A stretch of DNA of 64,000 nucleotides, from the NCBI GenBank assembly GCA_949825025.1, contig OX463784.1, positions 5,009,931 to 5,073,930 on the forward strand. Direction: 5' to 3'. Below are positions 28,406-41,772 of this stretch, piece by piece. The DNA is from Siphlonurus alternatus. Lineage: Eukaryota > Arthropoda > Insecta > Ephemeroptera > Siphlonuridae. Below the pieces are notes generated by a model. That model did not search any database, was not told the DNA's origin, and saw nothing but the letters and a program-made list of their open reading frames with translations. Positions within the stretch are counted from its first letter, which is position 1. Every line of letters starts with the position of its first letter. Made by a program: the position numbers and the translations under genes.

Positions 28406-29334
28406 AGACTTTTTGGGTAGATAACAAATCTTGACTTACCGTAAATAACTTTAAAAGCAGCACATTTATTACTGTTTAACTTTCTTTATGTTAAAGTAAG
28501 CAGGTATATAAACCAGAAAAACACTAATATTTAATTCTAATCATTTTACAAGAATCTTGGGGGAAAAAAATGAAGCACTTTTTTTATAATAATTATTCAT
28601 TAAAAAATAATGGTCACAGATAAATTAATTGATATAATATAGACAATGTTCATCCCCTCTACTCAGCTCTTCCTCAGCTGTTTTTCCGCCATTAGATAAG
28701 TAAGGCCTAGCGAAAGCCCGTAAGCAGGTAAAGAAATTCTTAATAAAAGAAAAAAAGAAAAAAAAAAAAAGAAAAGGGGAGAAGTTTTCGCCTTGCGGGG
28801 GGATTATTAAAAATTTGCTTGTTCGTCACAAAAAAAGTTCCATTTAGTGTTGCATCAATTTTAAAAACAGTTATTCAAATTTATATTCTCCATTTAAATA
28901 ACACTGTGCGCATCTGCTGTATATATATATACTCTACGTACGTTATGGCGGTGCACATGGAAACTGCTTAAAAATTGTCTATAATGTACACCTAGAACTT
29001 TATATATATTTTAATGTGCTACAGTGGGCTAAAACTTTTGAGATGTGTAGGATAGCTAGACAGTAAAAGAAAGTTAATTTTAAAACTCGCCTTGTCTTTA
29101 ATGTTAAGTAAATGAGGCTTTTTTATGCAAATTAATTCTTTAGAAGGAAAAAAATAAATTCTTGAATTATGCTGCAAACTATGTATAAACTTGTACATAA
29201 TTATATATTATACATAATTTTTTTAAATAAAAATAAAGTCTTTAATTACGCTACTTATATAGCTCTATTAAAAAACTTGCTCATGGTTATTTATTTTTTA
29301 TAGCTCCTGTAAAAAATTGTTTTCTTGTTTTTAG
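28406..29334. other. Intergenic upstream of gene B, no gene seen
   Basis: AT-rich sequence with an A-rich stretch at 28741-28775. Confidence 0.5.
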
Positions 29335-29648
29335 AGTTCAAGGTCATTACTATCAAACAAGTACGCAGATTTTTTGCACATTCACAGAATTGTCTTCCAT
29401 CCTGGTCAAGGTCCAGACCACGTGACTATGGTGGTATTATCATTATCATTCTTACTTTCAACCAATCAGAGAAGGGGTACTGCAGATTTAAACCAATCAG
29501 ATTGACGGTTGTTTGATTTCACCCAGAGTCGTTTTATTATACTAAATGAATAATTGACGATACTTGATTATTGAAGCACACTATAACAGATATAAACAAA
29601 GGGGCTTCATCTATTGCGTGCAGACGTCGAGATTTGAACAGTGAAGAG
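29335..29648 (+). promoter_or_regulatory. Gene B promoter and non-coding exon 1
   Basis: CCAAT-type elements (CTTTCAACCAATCAGAGA, then TTTAAACCAATCAGATTGAC) precede TATAAACAA at 29591. Transcription would start near 29620. Exon 1 ends GTGAAGAG/GTGAGTAG, with its last base at 29648. The same elements in the same order occur at gene C (55885-56198), so the alignment supports the call. Confidence 0.75.
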
Positions 29649-29710
29649 GTGAGTAGTGGTGATATTCAGATATGTTTCTTACTGTTCTTATATCTGTCAG
29701 GTTTTAGTAA

Positions 29711-29985
29711 CTTTAGTTAAAAAATTACGACTTCAATTCATCCTTTACACGTCTAAACCTAATCTTCTTACCTCAAAAATACATGCATCTTATTTCCTCT
29801 TCGCTCAAAGTGAGGATGAAATGAAGACAATATTTCTAACATTTTATGCTCAAGAAGAGGAAAAAATACGTAATCTCGTATTTTCTCCTCCTTTTTTTCC
29901 TCTAAAATTGTGTGCAAAATAAGAGGGATTTAGACGAGAGGAGAGTTTATTAGCAAAGAAAATATTAAATTTATTTCAACTCGTG
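29711..29985 (+). mobile_element. M2 MITE copy, gene B intron 1
   Basis: TTTAGTTAAAAAATTACG to TTATTTCAACTCGTG. Confidence 0.85.
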
Positions 29986-30116
29986 TATTAATAAAATGTA
30001 TTAACTATTCACAATGGCTATGTGATTATTTATTAGAACTATCAATGAACAACTTTCATAATGAAAAATTTTATTGCATATTTGAATAGAGGGACTCTAG
30101 TAAAAATGTATTGTCA

Positions 30117-30303
30117 ATTTTTTTTATATTTTTTTGAACACTCTAACACCCTTAAAATCTTGCTGCAAAATGTTGTGACGTCATAGTCATGTCTTTATTT
30201 GACACACAAGCATAGGGAAATGCGTTGCATGACTAAATGACGTCACAGTGTCTTTCTCCTCGATTTTGAGGATGTTAGAGGGATCAAAAAAATCTGAAAG
30301 AAT
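30117..30303. mobile_element. M4 MITE copy
   Basis: TTTTTTTGAACACTCTAACA mirrors TGTTAGAGGGATCAAAAAAA. The stem has GTTGTGACGTCATAGTCATG against GCATGACTAAATGACGTCAC. Confidence 0.8.
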
Positions 30304-30311
30304 TTGACTCG

Positions 30312-30700
30312 AGACTTAGAACTCACCATCAATATAGGTGGCATACAAATTTTGAAGCGAATCTGTCTCATCAGTTTTGTGAAAACTGAGGTAGAAGTTT
30401 AACATTGGCCTTATGGATGAAAACCGGAAATGGAGCTGTTGTTAGAAAACTGAAAGACTGAATTTGCTCAAACCATAAGCGATTAAATTTTAGAACATTT
30501 TTTATTCTTTAAAATTTATTTCATTCGATTCGTTTGCAGGGAAATGTTCTTTGACTCCGATGTAATTGACGTGAGATTAATCGTTAAAAGCATTTTTTTC
30601 CCCATTTATATGAATATTTTCATATTTTTCGAACTGTGGCGTTAATTGCTATTAAAACTTTTTAATAAGCGATAAGAAATTTAGCAACGTTCTACAGGGG
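30312..30700 (+). repeat. M5 interspersed repeat
   Basis: TAGAACTCACCATCAATATA, then GAAGCGAATCTGTCTCATCA and ATGAAAACCGGAAATGGAGC, recurs in inverted orientation at 55020-55330. It is not palindromic. The class is unknown. Confidence 0.75.
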
Positions 30701-31384
30701 TAGTCACCACCCACTCATCCCAGATTCACAATGCGAGTGCAACAGTGTTGCTACCAATTTTTTATGGTATGACCTTGACAAGACAAATTCTCAGGTTATA
30801 CTCTAAGTCTAAACCAGAAAAAAAGAGAAAAAAAATACCGTCTATCCAAATATGCAATAAACAAATTTCATAAAGGTTGTTCTTATTAAAATATTTAATA
30901 TAATTATTATTATTATTTACTTTAATTTGCAATTTTGTGGGTTTTATTGTAAATTCTACCAAAAAACTTTAAAATAATTTAAAGATTTCAAGTCAAGTTG
31001 TGAATATAATTTGTGTATCATTAAAAAGTTATAAAAATTTATTAATTATTTGAAAATGATTACCCGATCGCACAAAACATGTAACACGTATTTCATTATA
31101 TCTAAATTGATCCATTTTATTTTTGGTACGTGCTGCAACCACCAGATGGCAGATCTGCGTGATTTTTTGCTGCTGGTCGTGTCTTGTGTCATCATCATCC
31201 TGCAATTTAGAGGTGAGTAGAACCAGGGTAGGACCAAGGATCTTGTATGTAACAAAATCCTTGGGTAGGACTGTGGCCATAAGGCTGGATCCCTGACAGG
31301 CCTCTCTACTATTTAACACAGTCAGCATACAAAAAGCTTCCCTTACATTTCGATAAAAAAAAAACTTCAAATTATATAATGTAT

Positions 31385-31637
31385 CACCCTAGTTGAAAAT
31401 TTTCATCTTCAACTCATCCTTTACACGTCTAAACCTAATCTTTTAACCTCTACACATATCTTATTTCCTCTTCACTGGAAGCGAGGATGAAATAAAGACA
31501 ATATTTCTAAGATTTTATGCGCAAGGAGACGAAAAAAGACGTAATCTCATCTTTTCCCCTCTTTTTTACCTCTAAAATGGTGCAAAATAAGATGAAAAAA
31601 GACGAGTAAAAAGTTAAATTTATTTCAACTCGTGTAT
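31385..31637 (+). mobile_element. M2 MITE copy
   Basis: ACCCTAGTTGAAAATTTTCA to TTTATTTCAACTCGTG. Confidence 0.85.
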
Positions 31638-31639
31638 CA

Positions 31640-32585
31640 ATATTTTTTTAAGTATTTTTGAACCCTCTAACACCTTTTAAATCGTGCTGAAAAGCGTTGT
31701 GACGTCATATTCATGTAATTGTTTCAGATACGACACTATTATCTGTATATTACGCCCATTTCGAATCACATCTTCTGTATGGTCTTATCTTTTGGGGGAA
31801 TTCTCCTTTTGCTAATAGACTGTTGATTATACAGAAAAGAGCAATCAGAATACTGTGCAAAACTCACTATTTGGAACACTGCAAACCCCTCTTCAGAGAG
31901 AAGGAAATTTTAACATTACCTTGTCTACTGATAGTAGAGGCTTGTTGCTTTGTGTTAAAGCATCCACTTTTGTTCAAGTTAAACTCAGATATTCATAATC
32001 ATAACACCAGAGCAAGTAGGAAGATTTTTGTTGAAAGACATAATTTGTCTATGTATAAGAAAGGACCTCATTTTCTCTGCCTGTTATTGTATAATCACCT
32101 GCAACCTTTTATCCAAATGACATCTTGCTCTGACAAAAATGCTCGTAAAATCATTAAAGGGTTATTGATTAAGTTCCCTTTTTATACTATAAGAGAGTTT
32201 TTGGAGACTGATGTGAATGTATTTTTGAATCAATTACAATCAGCAGAATGTTGATATGTTATGACTAATTTTAGTAATAGTTTGTTGAGTGAATTATGTA
32301 TTTGCAATGGTTAATTGATTATTGTGTGCAAAATTTTTTTTTTTTTTTTTTATATTGAACTGTGTATATGTATGTACGTATGTTTGTTTGACTGTTGAAA
32401 ATGAAAAGACATGATCTATATTACAACTGTAATCAAAAGATTGAAATAAAATTCTATTCTATTCTATTCTATTCTATTCTAAATATTTAACACACAAGCA
32501 TGGCATAAGGAGTGCATGACTATGACGTCACAGCGTCTTTCATCTCGATTTTGAGGTTGTTAATTCGTATTTCTAAAAAAAAAAA
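31640..32585. mobile_element. M4 MITE copy split by a LINE
   Basis: The left part (TTTTTGAACCCTCTAACACC to GACGTCATATTCATGT) and right part (ACACACAAGCATGGCATAAG to CGATTTTGAGGTTGTTA) align with the M4 copy at 30117. The LINE fills 31720-32487. Confidence 0.75.
31720..32487 (+). mobile_element. 5'-truncated Jockey/CR1-group LINE with (ATTCT)n tail
   Basis: The open frame reads HFESHLLYGLIFWGNSPF, then IIQKRAIRILCKTHY and NHNTRASRKIFVERHNL, up to the stop at 32252: the C-terminal part of a non-LTR reverse transcriptase. The 3' end is an (ATTCT)n run at 32452-32480, a simple-repeat tail typical of this class. Only the last quarter of the RT ORF remains. Confidence 0.85.
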
Positions 32586-32660
32586 AATTTAAACAGAATT
32601 CAAAGTCCACTATTCTGATATATATAATGTTAATTTCAAGAAGGTTTATATAAATTCAAT

Positions 32661-32778
32661 AGGTCTGTTCGTAAACCCTGCTCGGTGTACACTTTCTGCA
32701 CCCAATCGACCTTATGCACCTGAACATAAGGTCGATCGGGTGTAGAAAATGTACACCGAGCAGGGTTTACGAACAGGA
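32661..32778. repeat. 118-bp near-perfect hairpin
   Basis: CTGTTCGTAAACCCTGCTCG mirrors CGAGCAGGGTTTACGAACAG. The loop is centred on TGCACCTGAACA. Confidence 0.9.
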
Positions 32779-33238
32779 ATATTGATAATATATAGAGGCT
32801 TCAAGTGCTCCCCGACGGGAAAATTTTCTCCAAAGCCACCATGCTAGAAAATTTGATTTTTTTTTTTTACTCAGTAACTAATATTAAAGCAATCAATTTG
32901 AAAACATCTCCAACCCTCCCATTTAGGATTCTTCCGATACTGAATCAATATATAACTTATTTTTACCAAAAAAATTTCCTTGGTGCCAAAATATCACTTT
33001 CGAATTTTTTTTATATAGGTTTAGATAGGACGGTTGTGACACCACAAAATCAGCTGACTTGAAGCCTCAATTCACATAATAAAATCGTAATAGCAGGTAA
33101 ATTATTACGTTACTAATTAATTAATTTGTTCTGATGACAGGATGTTCAGCGCAAGACTCAAGTTGGAATGCCAGCCAGTGGATGCAGAAGTTTGAAGAAA
33201 AGACAAAAGTGAGTGGCGTCCCTATAAATAAAAATTAC

Positions 33239-33540
33239 TATGTCTTCAAATCATCCTTTACACGTATAAACCTACCATAGTTGAAATAAATGTCATCTTT
33301 TCTTCACTATTATTCTCTCCTCTTGTCTTTTGTCCTCTTATTTTGCACCATTTTAAAAGAAAAAACAGGAGAAAAGACGAGATTACGTCTTTCTTTCTCT
33401 TCTTGAACATAAAATGTTAGAAATATTGTCTCCATTTCATCCTCACTTTGAGCGAGAAGGAAATAAGATTTGTTTTAGAGGTAAAAAGATTAGATTTAGA
33501 CAAGTAAAAGATGAGTTGAAGACGTAATTTTTCAACTAAA
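33239..33540 (-). mobile_element. M2 MITE copy, inverted, beside a fragment of another M2 end
   Basis: 33239-33273 is a short left-end fragment (GTCTTCAAATCATCCTTTAC). The inverted copy then runs from ATAGTTGAAATAAATG to GACGTAATTTTTCAACTA. Confidence 0.8.
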
Positions 33541-33959
33541 TTCAAATGTCAAAAAGCATTATTAATTCAAATCTGTATTTTATGATGCAATTATTTGTTA
33601 TAAAAAAAATCATACAAATTGATTTTTTTTTTTATTTTTTTTTTTTTTTATTATTTTTTTTTTATTTTTTTTTTGTAAAGAAATATCTGAAAGGGACATT
33701 AAATAATTTTATTTTGTAGGTTGAAGAGCAGACTGCCAAAGCTGTGGAACAATTGACGATCAAAATTCACGAGTTCCAACAAGAGTAAGTATAAATTACA
33801 CACAGTAATTAGACGAGAGTAGGGAAAATCCTATGTCTGCACTAAGAAGTCAATTTTGACCCTTTTTAAATTTTGTGTTAAGAGCTTACTTTTTATTTTC
33901 TTGATTATTTTAATGGAAGTTCCACTATGCTAGCTATAAAAATTTCCGAGTTAGAGTAT

Positions 33960-33997
<38 letters not shown>

Positions 33998-34063
33998 TTG
34001 ATTCTCCTATACCATAACATTGCAGGTGGCCCCACTTGATCGTGCGCCTTTTGTATATATATT

Positions 34064-34201
34064 GGGGGCAATTCATAGAAAAGCTATTCAAAAAGTTATT
34101 CAGCTTTCTCATAAACCGCGGTTAGCGACAGTCTCTAATTCAATGACACTAAACGTAGTTAGTGAGAAACCTGGATAACTTTCTTTATGAATTGCCCCCA
34201 T
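34064..34201. repeat. M3-related foldback element
   Basis: GGGGGCAATTCATAGAAAAG mirrors CTTTCTTTATGAATTGCCCC, with internal AACGTAGTTAGTGAGAAACC. Confidence 0.75.
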
Positions 34202-34546
34202 TATGATTTTAACATTGCGGCGGACAAAAGTGCCGTTGACGCGACCAGATTTTGACTTTGATTCTAACATGACTTTCCCAACTATCTGCTGTATACTAAG
34301 AAATTACAACACTATTAAGTCGTACTCTCGATTTTGTTCTTGATAAAACTCATTGATTTATTGTTTCAATATAGTACCAATTAGGATATTAACGGCGTGT
34401 ATTCTTGTCTCAAAGAATATGCAACCCCCAGCAATGACTTCAGATCTATAGAGTTAATTGTGCTGACGTCATGCCCCTGTAAGTTAGGATGTCCTATGTA
34501 CTACCAAAATGCACACACTAGTATATAAACAAATTATATTGATTTG

Positions 34547-36082
34547 TAGCCGTCATTTAAAATAACCTTCATCTATTAACTTAATATAAATTATGTCACA
34601 TTCTTTATCATACATTAAAGTTATTTATTCTAGTTAACACCTGTCTTCACCCTGTGAGCATGCATATAAAGCGGAACGGTATCAGCCGCATTTCCTAACT
34701 TTATTGACTTGCTACAATATGATTATAGACAAAACCTCACTTGCTTCCCAATTATGATCAGATATTCTCTACATTGTATGAGCATTTATCGCGTATTAAA
34801 TTATACAATATATTATTTAATAATATTTTTTTTTATCAACATTGCCATATTTATGATAGTAAAAATGTTATTCCCAATCTCATTATATTTCAAAAAAAAA
34901 ATTATATTAATCATCTTTTTATCATATTTCAAATAATTATTTAAAGTATGTTATTATATTTTTTAACAAAAAAGTTGAGTAATGAAAATCACCTCCGTAT
35001 TAATGAAAGCTATATTTAAATTATGATTCACAATAAAACATAATATTAATTTTTTCCAAGTGAAAATTTTATAGACATTTTGCCACGATAAATGAGATTA
35101 TTTTTATATTCATTCAATGACATTAAATTACAATTATATTGAATTTATATTTTGCGAAATAGAGAGCATACACTGACCTCCTTGCACCAACGTCCACGCC
35201 GTCGTTGATGCATATTTCCACGTCGTCGTCGCCTGTTGTCCAAGTAGAGACGTCATTTTTCTGGTCCTAATGTAGAAGTTCACGGACAGCTCGATGTAGG
35301 ATGGCTTCTGCGATGATTGTATGATGTTGACTTAATTTTTTCGATAATTATTTGAAATTCTTTTGACTTGGCGCGACGAGAGAAGATATAGAGTTTATTT
35401 CAAAATCGTAAAAAAAAAAAAATTACCGTCGTCAACATTTCTTGCTCCGCTGTTGTAAACTGTTTTAGTTCATCCGAGACATAGGTTTTCTTAAACTTCA
35501 AATCATTTCAAAATTCTTCGCGCACTTCATGCTTCTGCGGCGAAAAAAAAACAAAAAATAGATGAAATTCGCACTTATGTCTTTTTTCAAAGTTGTAAAA
35601 ACGATAGATAAAGTTGATAAAAAATTTAAAAATCTTGGTCCAGCGTGAATTCTTCCATCTTCTCGACACCAATGTAATGGAGGAAATAATTGATGCCGAA
35701 GATGTTATATATAAATATTATACTTTTTTATTTATGTATAACATCTTCGGCATCAATTATTTTGATAATTGAGCAGTGATGCTGGAGTTGTGCTCGTTCT
35801 TCTTGTGCTGCTGTTGCATCTCGCCGACCCTATTTATTAGGATCACACCCGCACGTGCAATTACACAAATATTCCTTATATGGTAAAATGCTAACAGTTA
35901 TAGCAATTGATGATGCAAATGATAACTATCTTTGTTCATCAAGCTTCGTCCGCTCACATAACAATAAGTTTAATAACTAACTTTAATATGTTAGTGTAGA
36001 ATAAATAACTTTAATGCATGATAAAGAATGTGACATAATTTATATTAAGTTAATAGATGAAGGTTATTTTAAATGACGGCTA
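34547..36082. mobile_element. 1.54-kb non-coding element with about 90-bp terminal inverted repeats
   Basis: GCCGTCATTTAAAATAACCT runs on through ATTATGTCACATTCTTTATC at the left and returns inverted at 35995-36080. TA flanks both ends. The interior has no ORF resembling a transposase, though it includes a strong hairpin at 35690-35765 (TTGATGCCGAAGATGTTATA and mirror). It lies in gene B intron 4. Confidence 0.8.
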
Positions 36083-36721
36083 TAACAGATTTTTATTAAA
36101 CAAAACAAATCATGCAGGTTTAAAAATTTCTTAAAATATGCCATGCAATAAATGATAAATGTCATAAAAAAATAGCATCATTATACAGTATAGAACAATC
36201 AAAACTATTTTTTTCTATTTATTTTTGTCATTTCTCCTATCTAATGCCATAGTAGTTGGACCTCCACTTTCTCTTTTCTACCCTCCTGACCGTCCGTATA
36301 CCTGCTATGCTATTTTCCCTCGTAAACATAAAGAGCAAACAACTCTATAGTCTAATATTCACCATTGTTGTTAATTTTATTGGAAAATAATATCTGTTTT
36401 TTAAATTTATTTTTTAAGTTTGTTCATATAATATATCATACTGAATAAAAAAATTTAAAATGAAAATCAATACGATTTAAAAATAATAAAATCAGTCCTT
36501 CATGGGTTATTCAAGTTTTATTTTTTTTATTTTTAGACTTTCCTTATGGGTAATTATCAGCTTATTTTCGTAGTCTAACATAATTATATATTTTTTGATT
36601 AGCTGCAACACATGGAAAGAGGCCCACATCACCGCACAATGTGAGCAGAAACTTAATGAACAAAATGAAAAACTTGAGCAAGAGCAAGAAATTTCAAGAA
36701 TAAGGTATATAAGAGTATAAA

Positions 36722-36763
36722 ATATTAATTAATTAATTAATTAATTTTAATTAATTAATTAAT

Positions 36764-36850
<87 letters not shown>

Positions 36851-36852
36851 TT
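36722..36852. repeat. (ATTT)n/(TTAA)n microsatellite next to gene B exon 6
   Basis: About 25 ATTT units end 15 bp before the exon 6 acceptor, forming an unusually long T-rich tract upstream of that splice site. Confidence 0.95.
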
Positions 36853-37399
36853 ATCTTATTGTTGCAGGCTCGATAATGCAGAGTACCGCATCAAGGACGA
36901 GGTTCGACAACAATGTGAGAAAGAGAGCAGTCTCCGAGTTTCTGCTGCTACTTTACAACTCGCCTCAGAGCTGTTGTTTTGTAAAAACGAAAGTGTTGGA
37001 TGTAAAGTAGATTTGTCGTCATGCCAGGCTGACAGAGATCATACTAATTCCACTATTGAGATTTGTAACGCTGCTTTGCAAAGGACCAAAACTGAATTGG
37101 AGACTGTCCCCACACTTAAATTTTGTTGAACAAAATCTTGCTCCAACTAAAAACTAACTATACAACTCAATACAACTATGATTTTGCCGCTTTTAGGGTT
37201 CGTTTTAGTTGCGGCCCTGTAACTTTGAATAACTGAAGGCAACAGATATTGTTTTAACTCCTGCTAACCAAGATAAACGTGCGCAAAAAGCAACTAAATA
37301 TAACTGGATAATGATAACACTACACAACATAGTGTAACTCAAGGATTACAATGAAAATAAACATTATACAACTGATTAATCACAACAAATTTCAACCTT

Positions 37400-38050
37400 T
37401 ATTAACAAGACATTATTCAATAAAATACAGCTGGCATTAACAAATTTCAACACACATTTATACAACTGATTACAATGAAATACAACTAAAAGTTTCCCCC
37501 TGCCGAACCAGGGGTTGCCCAATCTGACTGAACTCATTGCAACCAAATTACAACGAAATCCAACTAGCTTTCTGGCAGAATCATTCCTGGATCCTCCCCA
37601 ATGTGACCCAACTCATTCCAACAAAATTACAATGAAATGCAACGAACTTTCTGGCAGAATCAATACTGGGTTATCCCTTATTTGACCTAACTCATTTCAA
37701 CAAAATTATAACGAAATCCAACAAACTTTCTGCCAGAATCAATACTGGTTCTTCCCCCATCTGACCCAACTCTCAACAACTCTTTACAACGAAATCCAAC
37801 GAACTTTCTGGCAGAATCAATACTGGTCCTTCCCCCATCTGACCCAACTCTAAACAACTCTTTACAACGAAATTCAACTAGCTTTTTGGCAGAATCAATA
37901 CCGGACTCTCCACCATGTAACCCAACTCCTTCCAAAAAAATTACAATGAAACCCAACTAGCTTTCTGCCAGAATCAATATTGGGCCCTCCCCCATCTGAC
38001 CCATATCTCCTCAAATAAATAACAAGTAAATTTTCTACTATTCATTTTGA
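37400..38050. repeat. Left subterminal repeats of the 11.6-kb transposon
   Basis: Six to seven diverged units contain CTTTCTGGCAGAATCAATAC and CAACAAAATTACAACGAAAT. The 89-codon minus-strand frame here is a translation of the repeats. Confidence 0.85.
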
Positions 38051-38881
38051 CGAGTTCTCCCCTCTATTACCCAAGTATTTGAAACTGCTGTTTGGAATTA
38101 CTTGGGCCAAAGACGTCGGGGATAAACGTTAAAATTCTTGAATTCTTGGCACTGTTGGCAGACTTTTCATCATCAGGTAGGAGGCTTGTTGGCAGTGATC
38201 ATGATGCCCTGTTGAAATTTATCAAAATTTAGACACTCACGATGTAAACAATAGTCGTATAAGTAAATTATACAAATGTCTAGGTGTTTGAAGGAACCAG
38301 TAGAATTATTTTATCAGGCTCCATAACATGCTGGAACAACAAAAGTCAGTATGCAAGCCACAGTATAAAAGCCACTGCAATATATGGTCATTATATGAGT
38401 ATCACCAAGGATTTTGTATGTATGGATAGGTGATGGTACTGCCGTCGGTGAGGAAGTGGGTGGCGGTTACAACAGTAACCAATGGGATGACTGCCATCTT
38501 ACGTTGGGGAACTTCCATATAGTTTACATTGCAGATGGTTGCGCTCGGTCACCATCTTACGTTGGAGATTTGCCTCAGTAGCTCTAATTCTATTGGTATA
38601 GAGATAACCTATCTATAAATACAAAACCCTTGAGTATCACACAGCTTTAGATTGTTCATTTTAAATGATATTTTGGTTTCAAGTTTGAAAAAATGGCTGA
38701 TATTTAGAATTTAATATCAATGCTGGAAGGAAAAGTCAGGAAGTTGGTAACATGATGCAGATTGACGCTGTTACTAATTTAATTTCTGAAAACATGAGGT
38801 TAGTTTGTCACTGGCAGCAGGTCCTGTCAAATAGGCGCCATCTTGGTTCCATCACGTAGCGTCAGTAATGACGAAGTAGGA

Positions 38882-40855
38882 GCCTCCGAAACACTTTGCC
38901 ATCATAACGTACTGAAATGCAAGTGAGTTTGTGTCTAGTTGAAGGTTCCGCTAAATGGCAGCCATCTTGTCTAAATTTAATAGCGATTAGTCAGTGCGTA
39001 ACAAAGAAACTGCCTCCGAGACACTTTGCCATCATAACGTACTGAAATGCAAGTGAGTTTGTGTCTAGTTGAAGGTTCCGCTAAATGGCAGCCATCTTGT
39101 CTAAATATAATAGAGACTAGTCAGTATGTAACAAAGAAACTGCCTCCGAGATACTTTGCCATCATAACGTACTGAAATGCAAGTGAGTTTGTGTCTAGTT
39201 GAAGGTTCCGCTAAATGGCAGCCATCTTGTCTAAATTTAATAGAGAATAGTCAGTACGTAACAAAGAAACTGCCTCCGAGACACTTTGCCATCATAACGT
39301 ACTGAAATGCAAGTGAGTTTGTGTCTAGTTGAAGGTTCCGCTAAATGGCAGCCATCTTGTCTAAATTTAATAGCGACTAGTCAGTACGTAACAAAGAATT
39401 TGCCTCCGAGACACTTTGCCATCATAACGTACTGAAATGCAAGTGAGTTTGTGTCTAGTTGAAGGTTCCGCAAAATGGCAGCCATCTTGTCTAAATTTAG
39501 TAGCGACTAGTCAGTACGTAACAAAGAATTTTCCTCCGAGACAATTTGCCATCAAAACGTACTGAAATGCAAGTGAGTTTGTGTCTAGTTGAAGGTTCCG
39601 CTAAATGGCAGCCATCTTGTCTAAATTTAATAGAGACTAGTCAGTACGTAACAAAGAAACTGCCTCCGAGACACTTTGCCATCATAACGTACTGAAATGC
39701 AAGTGAGTTTGTGTCTAGTTGAAGGTTCCGCTAAATGGCAGCCATCTTATCTAAATTTAATAGCGACTAGTCACTAGTCAGTACGTAACAAAGAATTTGC
39801 CTCCGAGACACTTTGCCATCATAACGTACTGAAATGCAAGTGAGTTTGTGTCTAGTTGAAGGTTCCGCTAAATGGCAGCCATCTTGTCTAAATTTAATAG
39901 AGACTAGTCAGTACGTAACAAAGAAACTGCCTCCAAGACACTTTGTCATCATAACGTACTGAAATGCAAGTGAGTTTGTGTCTAGTTGAAGGTTCCGCTA
40001 AATGGCAGCCATCTTGTCTAAATTTAATAGCGATTAGTCAGTGCGTAACAAAGAAACTGCCTCCGAGACACTTTGCCATCATAACGTACTGAAATGCAAG
40101 TGAGTTTGTGTCTAGTTGAAGGTTCCGCTAAATGGCAGCCATCTTGTCTAAATATAATAGAGACTAGTCAGTATGTAACAAAGAAACTGCCTCCGAGATA
40201 CTTTGCCATCATAACGTACTGAAAAGCAAATGAGTTTGTGTCTAGTTGAAGGTTCCGCTAAATGGCAGCCATCTTGTCTAAATTTAATAGCGACTAGTCA
40301 GTACGTAACAAAGAAACTGCCTCCGAGACACTTTGCCATCATAACGTACTGAAATGCAAGTGAGTTTGTGTCTAGTTGAAGGTTCCGCTAAATGGCAGCC
40401 ATCTTGTCTAAATTTAATAGCGACTAGTCACTACGTAACAAAGAATCTGCCTCCGAGACACTTTGCCATCATAACGACTGAAATGCAAGTGAGTATGTGT
40501 CTAGTTGAAGGTTCTGCTAAATGGCAGCCATCTTGTCTAAATTTAATAGAGACTAGTCAGTACTTAACAAAGAATCTGCCTCCGAGACACTTTGCCATCA
40601 TAACGACTGAAATGCAAGTGAGTTTGTGTCTAGTTGAAGGTTCCGCTAAATGGCAGCCATCTTGTCTAAATTTAATAGAGACTAGTCAGTACTTAACAAA
40701 GAATCTGCCTCCGAGACACATTGCCATCATAACGTACTGAAATGCAAGTGAGTTTGTGTCTAGTTGAAGGTTCCGCTAAATGGCAGCCATCTTGTCTAAA
40801 ATTAATAGCGACTAGTCACTACGTAGCAAAGAATCTGCCTCCGAGACACTTTCAC
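38882..40855 (+). repeat. 130-bp satellite array, about 15 units
   Basis: The unit runs GCCTCCGAGACACTTTGCCA, then GTGTCTAGTTGAAGGTTCCG and AAATGGCAGCCATCTTGTCT, repeating at 39012, 39142, 39272 and onward. Units are nearly identical, differing at a few positions. A two-unit sub-pattern (unit pairs near 38951-39200 and 40021-40200) recurs, suggesting segmental amplification. The 128-codon ORF at 40354 is three units read through. Confidence 0.95.
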
Positions 40856-41772
40856 ATTGAGTAAAGTATGAAACATAAATTAGTATTGCAACCAACAAAA
40901 TTAATTTCCCAATTATAAAAATACTGTATATAGTATAGCCCTCAAAGTAAAAAAATAAATAAAAATAAATCACAATCATTATTTTTAGTTGACCTATAAA
41001 TCACTTATTGAAGGATAACGTACATAGAAAACTACAGGCCGAGGACTCACCATGGTTGTCCCTAGTGTCCATTGGCTGCATCTGTGTTGTCCGTCACCTG
41101 ACTGGAGGTGCGTCCCTGCCTGATATGCTGGGAGTGCAGCGGGCAGATACGTTGGCAGAGAGATTGTCTGGTGGGTCCGCTTCTCCTCCTTCCTTCATCA
41201 AGCGAGGACGTCACTGAGATTGGACGCTGCCTGAGACACCGCCTCGAGATTGTCACTCACATTACCTGTTGACACTGCACAAGACGGAATCAGCACATCA
41301 TTGAACACAATAAATAATTTAAGTTTAATTTTAAAAATAGGTGGGTTTATATGACACTTATAGGTTAGTGGCAAGTTTAAGAGCTTTCAAACAACAGAAA
41401 TATTATTTATGCCATGGCATGCCGTATACAGCAAGCTTTCGTACATTATCGTTTATCTGCGGCTGCTACGGCATGATTCCGGTAGTAATTTTCGACCATA
41501 TGTGACAGCACCTTTACAATCCAAGGCAAATGTACTGTCTAGGCATAGGGATTGCATTATATGCAGGTAGAAGAAGAACCTTGAAACCATTGTATCGTTC
41601 ATCAGCATATTTATAAATATGATATGCATACAGCATATATTATATTATGTATGCATGCTTATTTTAGATACTGTACTGTACAGTATGGCATACCGTGTGC
41701 ATACTGCTATAATATAGTGTTAAAATAATTGTAATAGACTATTTATTTATGATAAAAATTATTGTATGCACA

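Noticed and set aside
34709..34944. Hydrophobic 67-75-codon ORFs
   Set aside because: AT-rich chance frames inside a non-coding TIR element.
40354..40740. 128-codon ORF with a repeated 43-residue motif
   Set aside because: It is three 130-bp satellite units read through; the frame exists only because some units lost a base.
38882..40855. CRISPR-like array
   Set aside because: Units are contiguous 130-bp satellites with no unique spacers, in a eukaryotic context.
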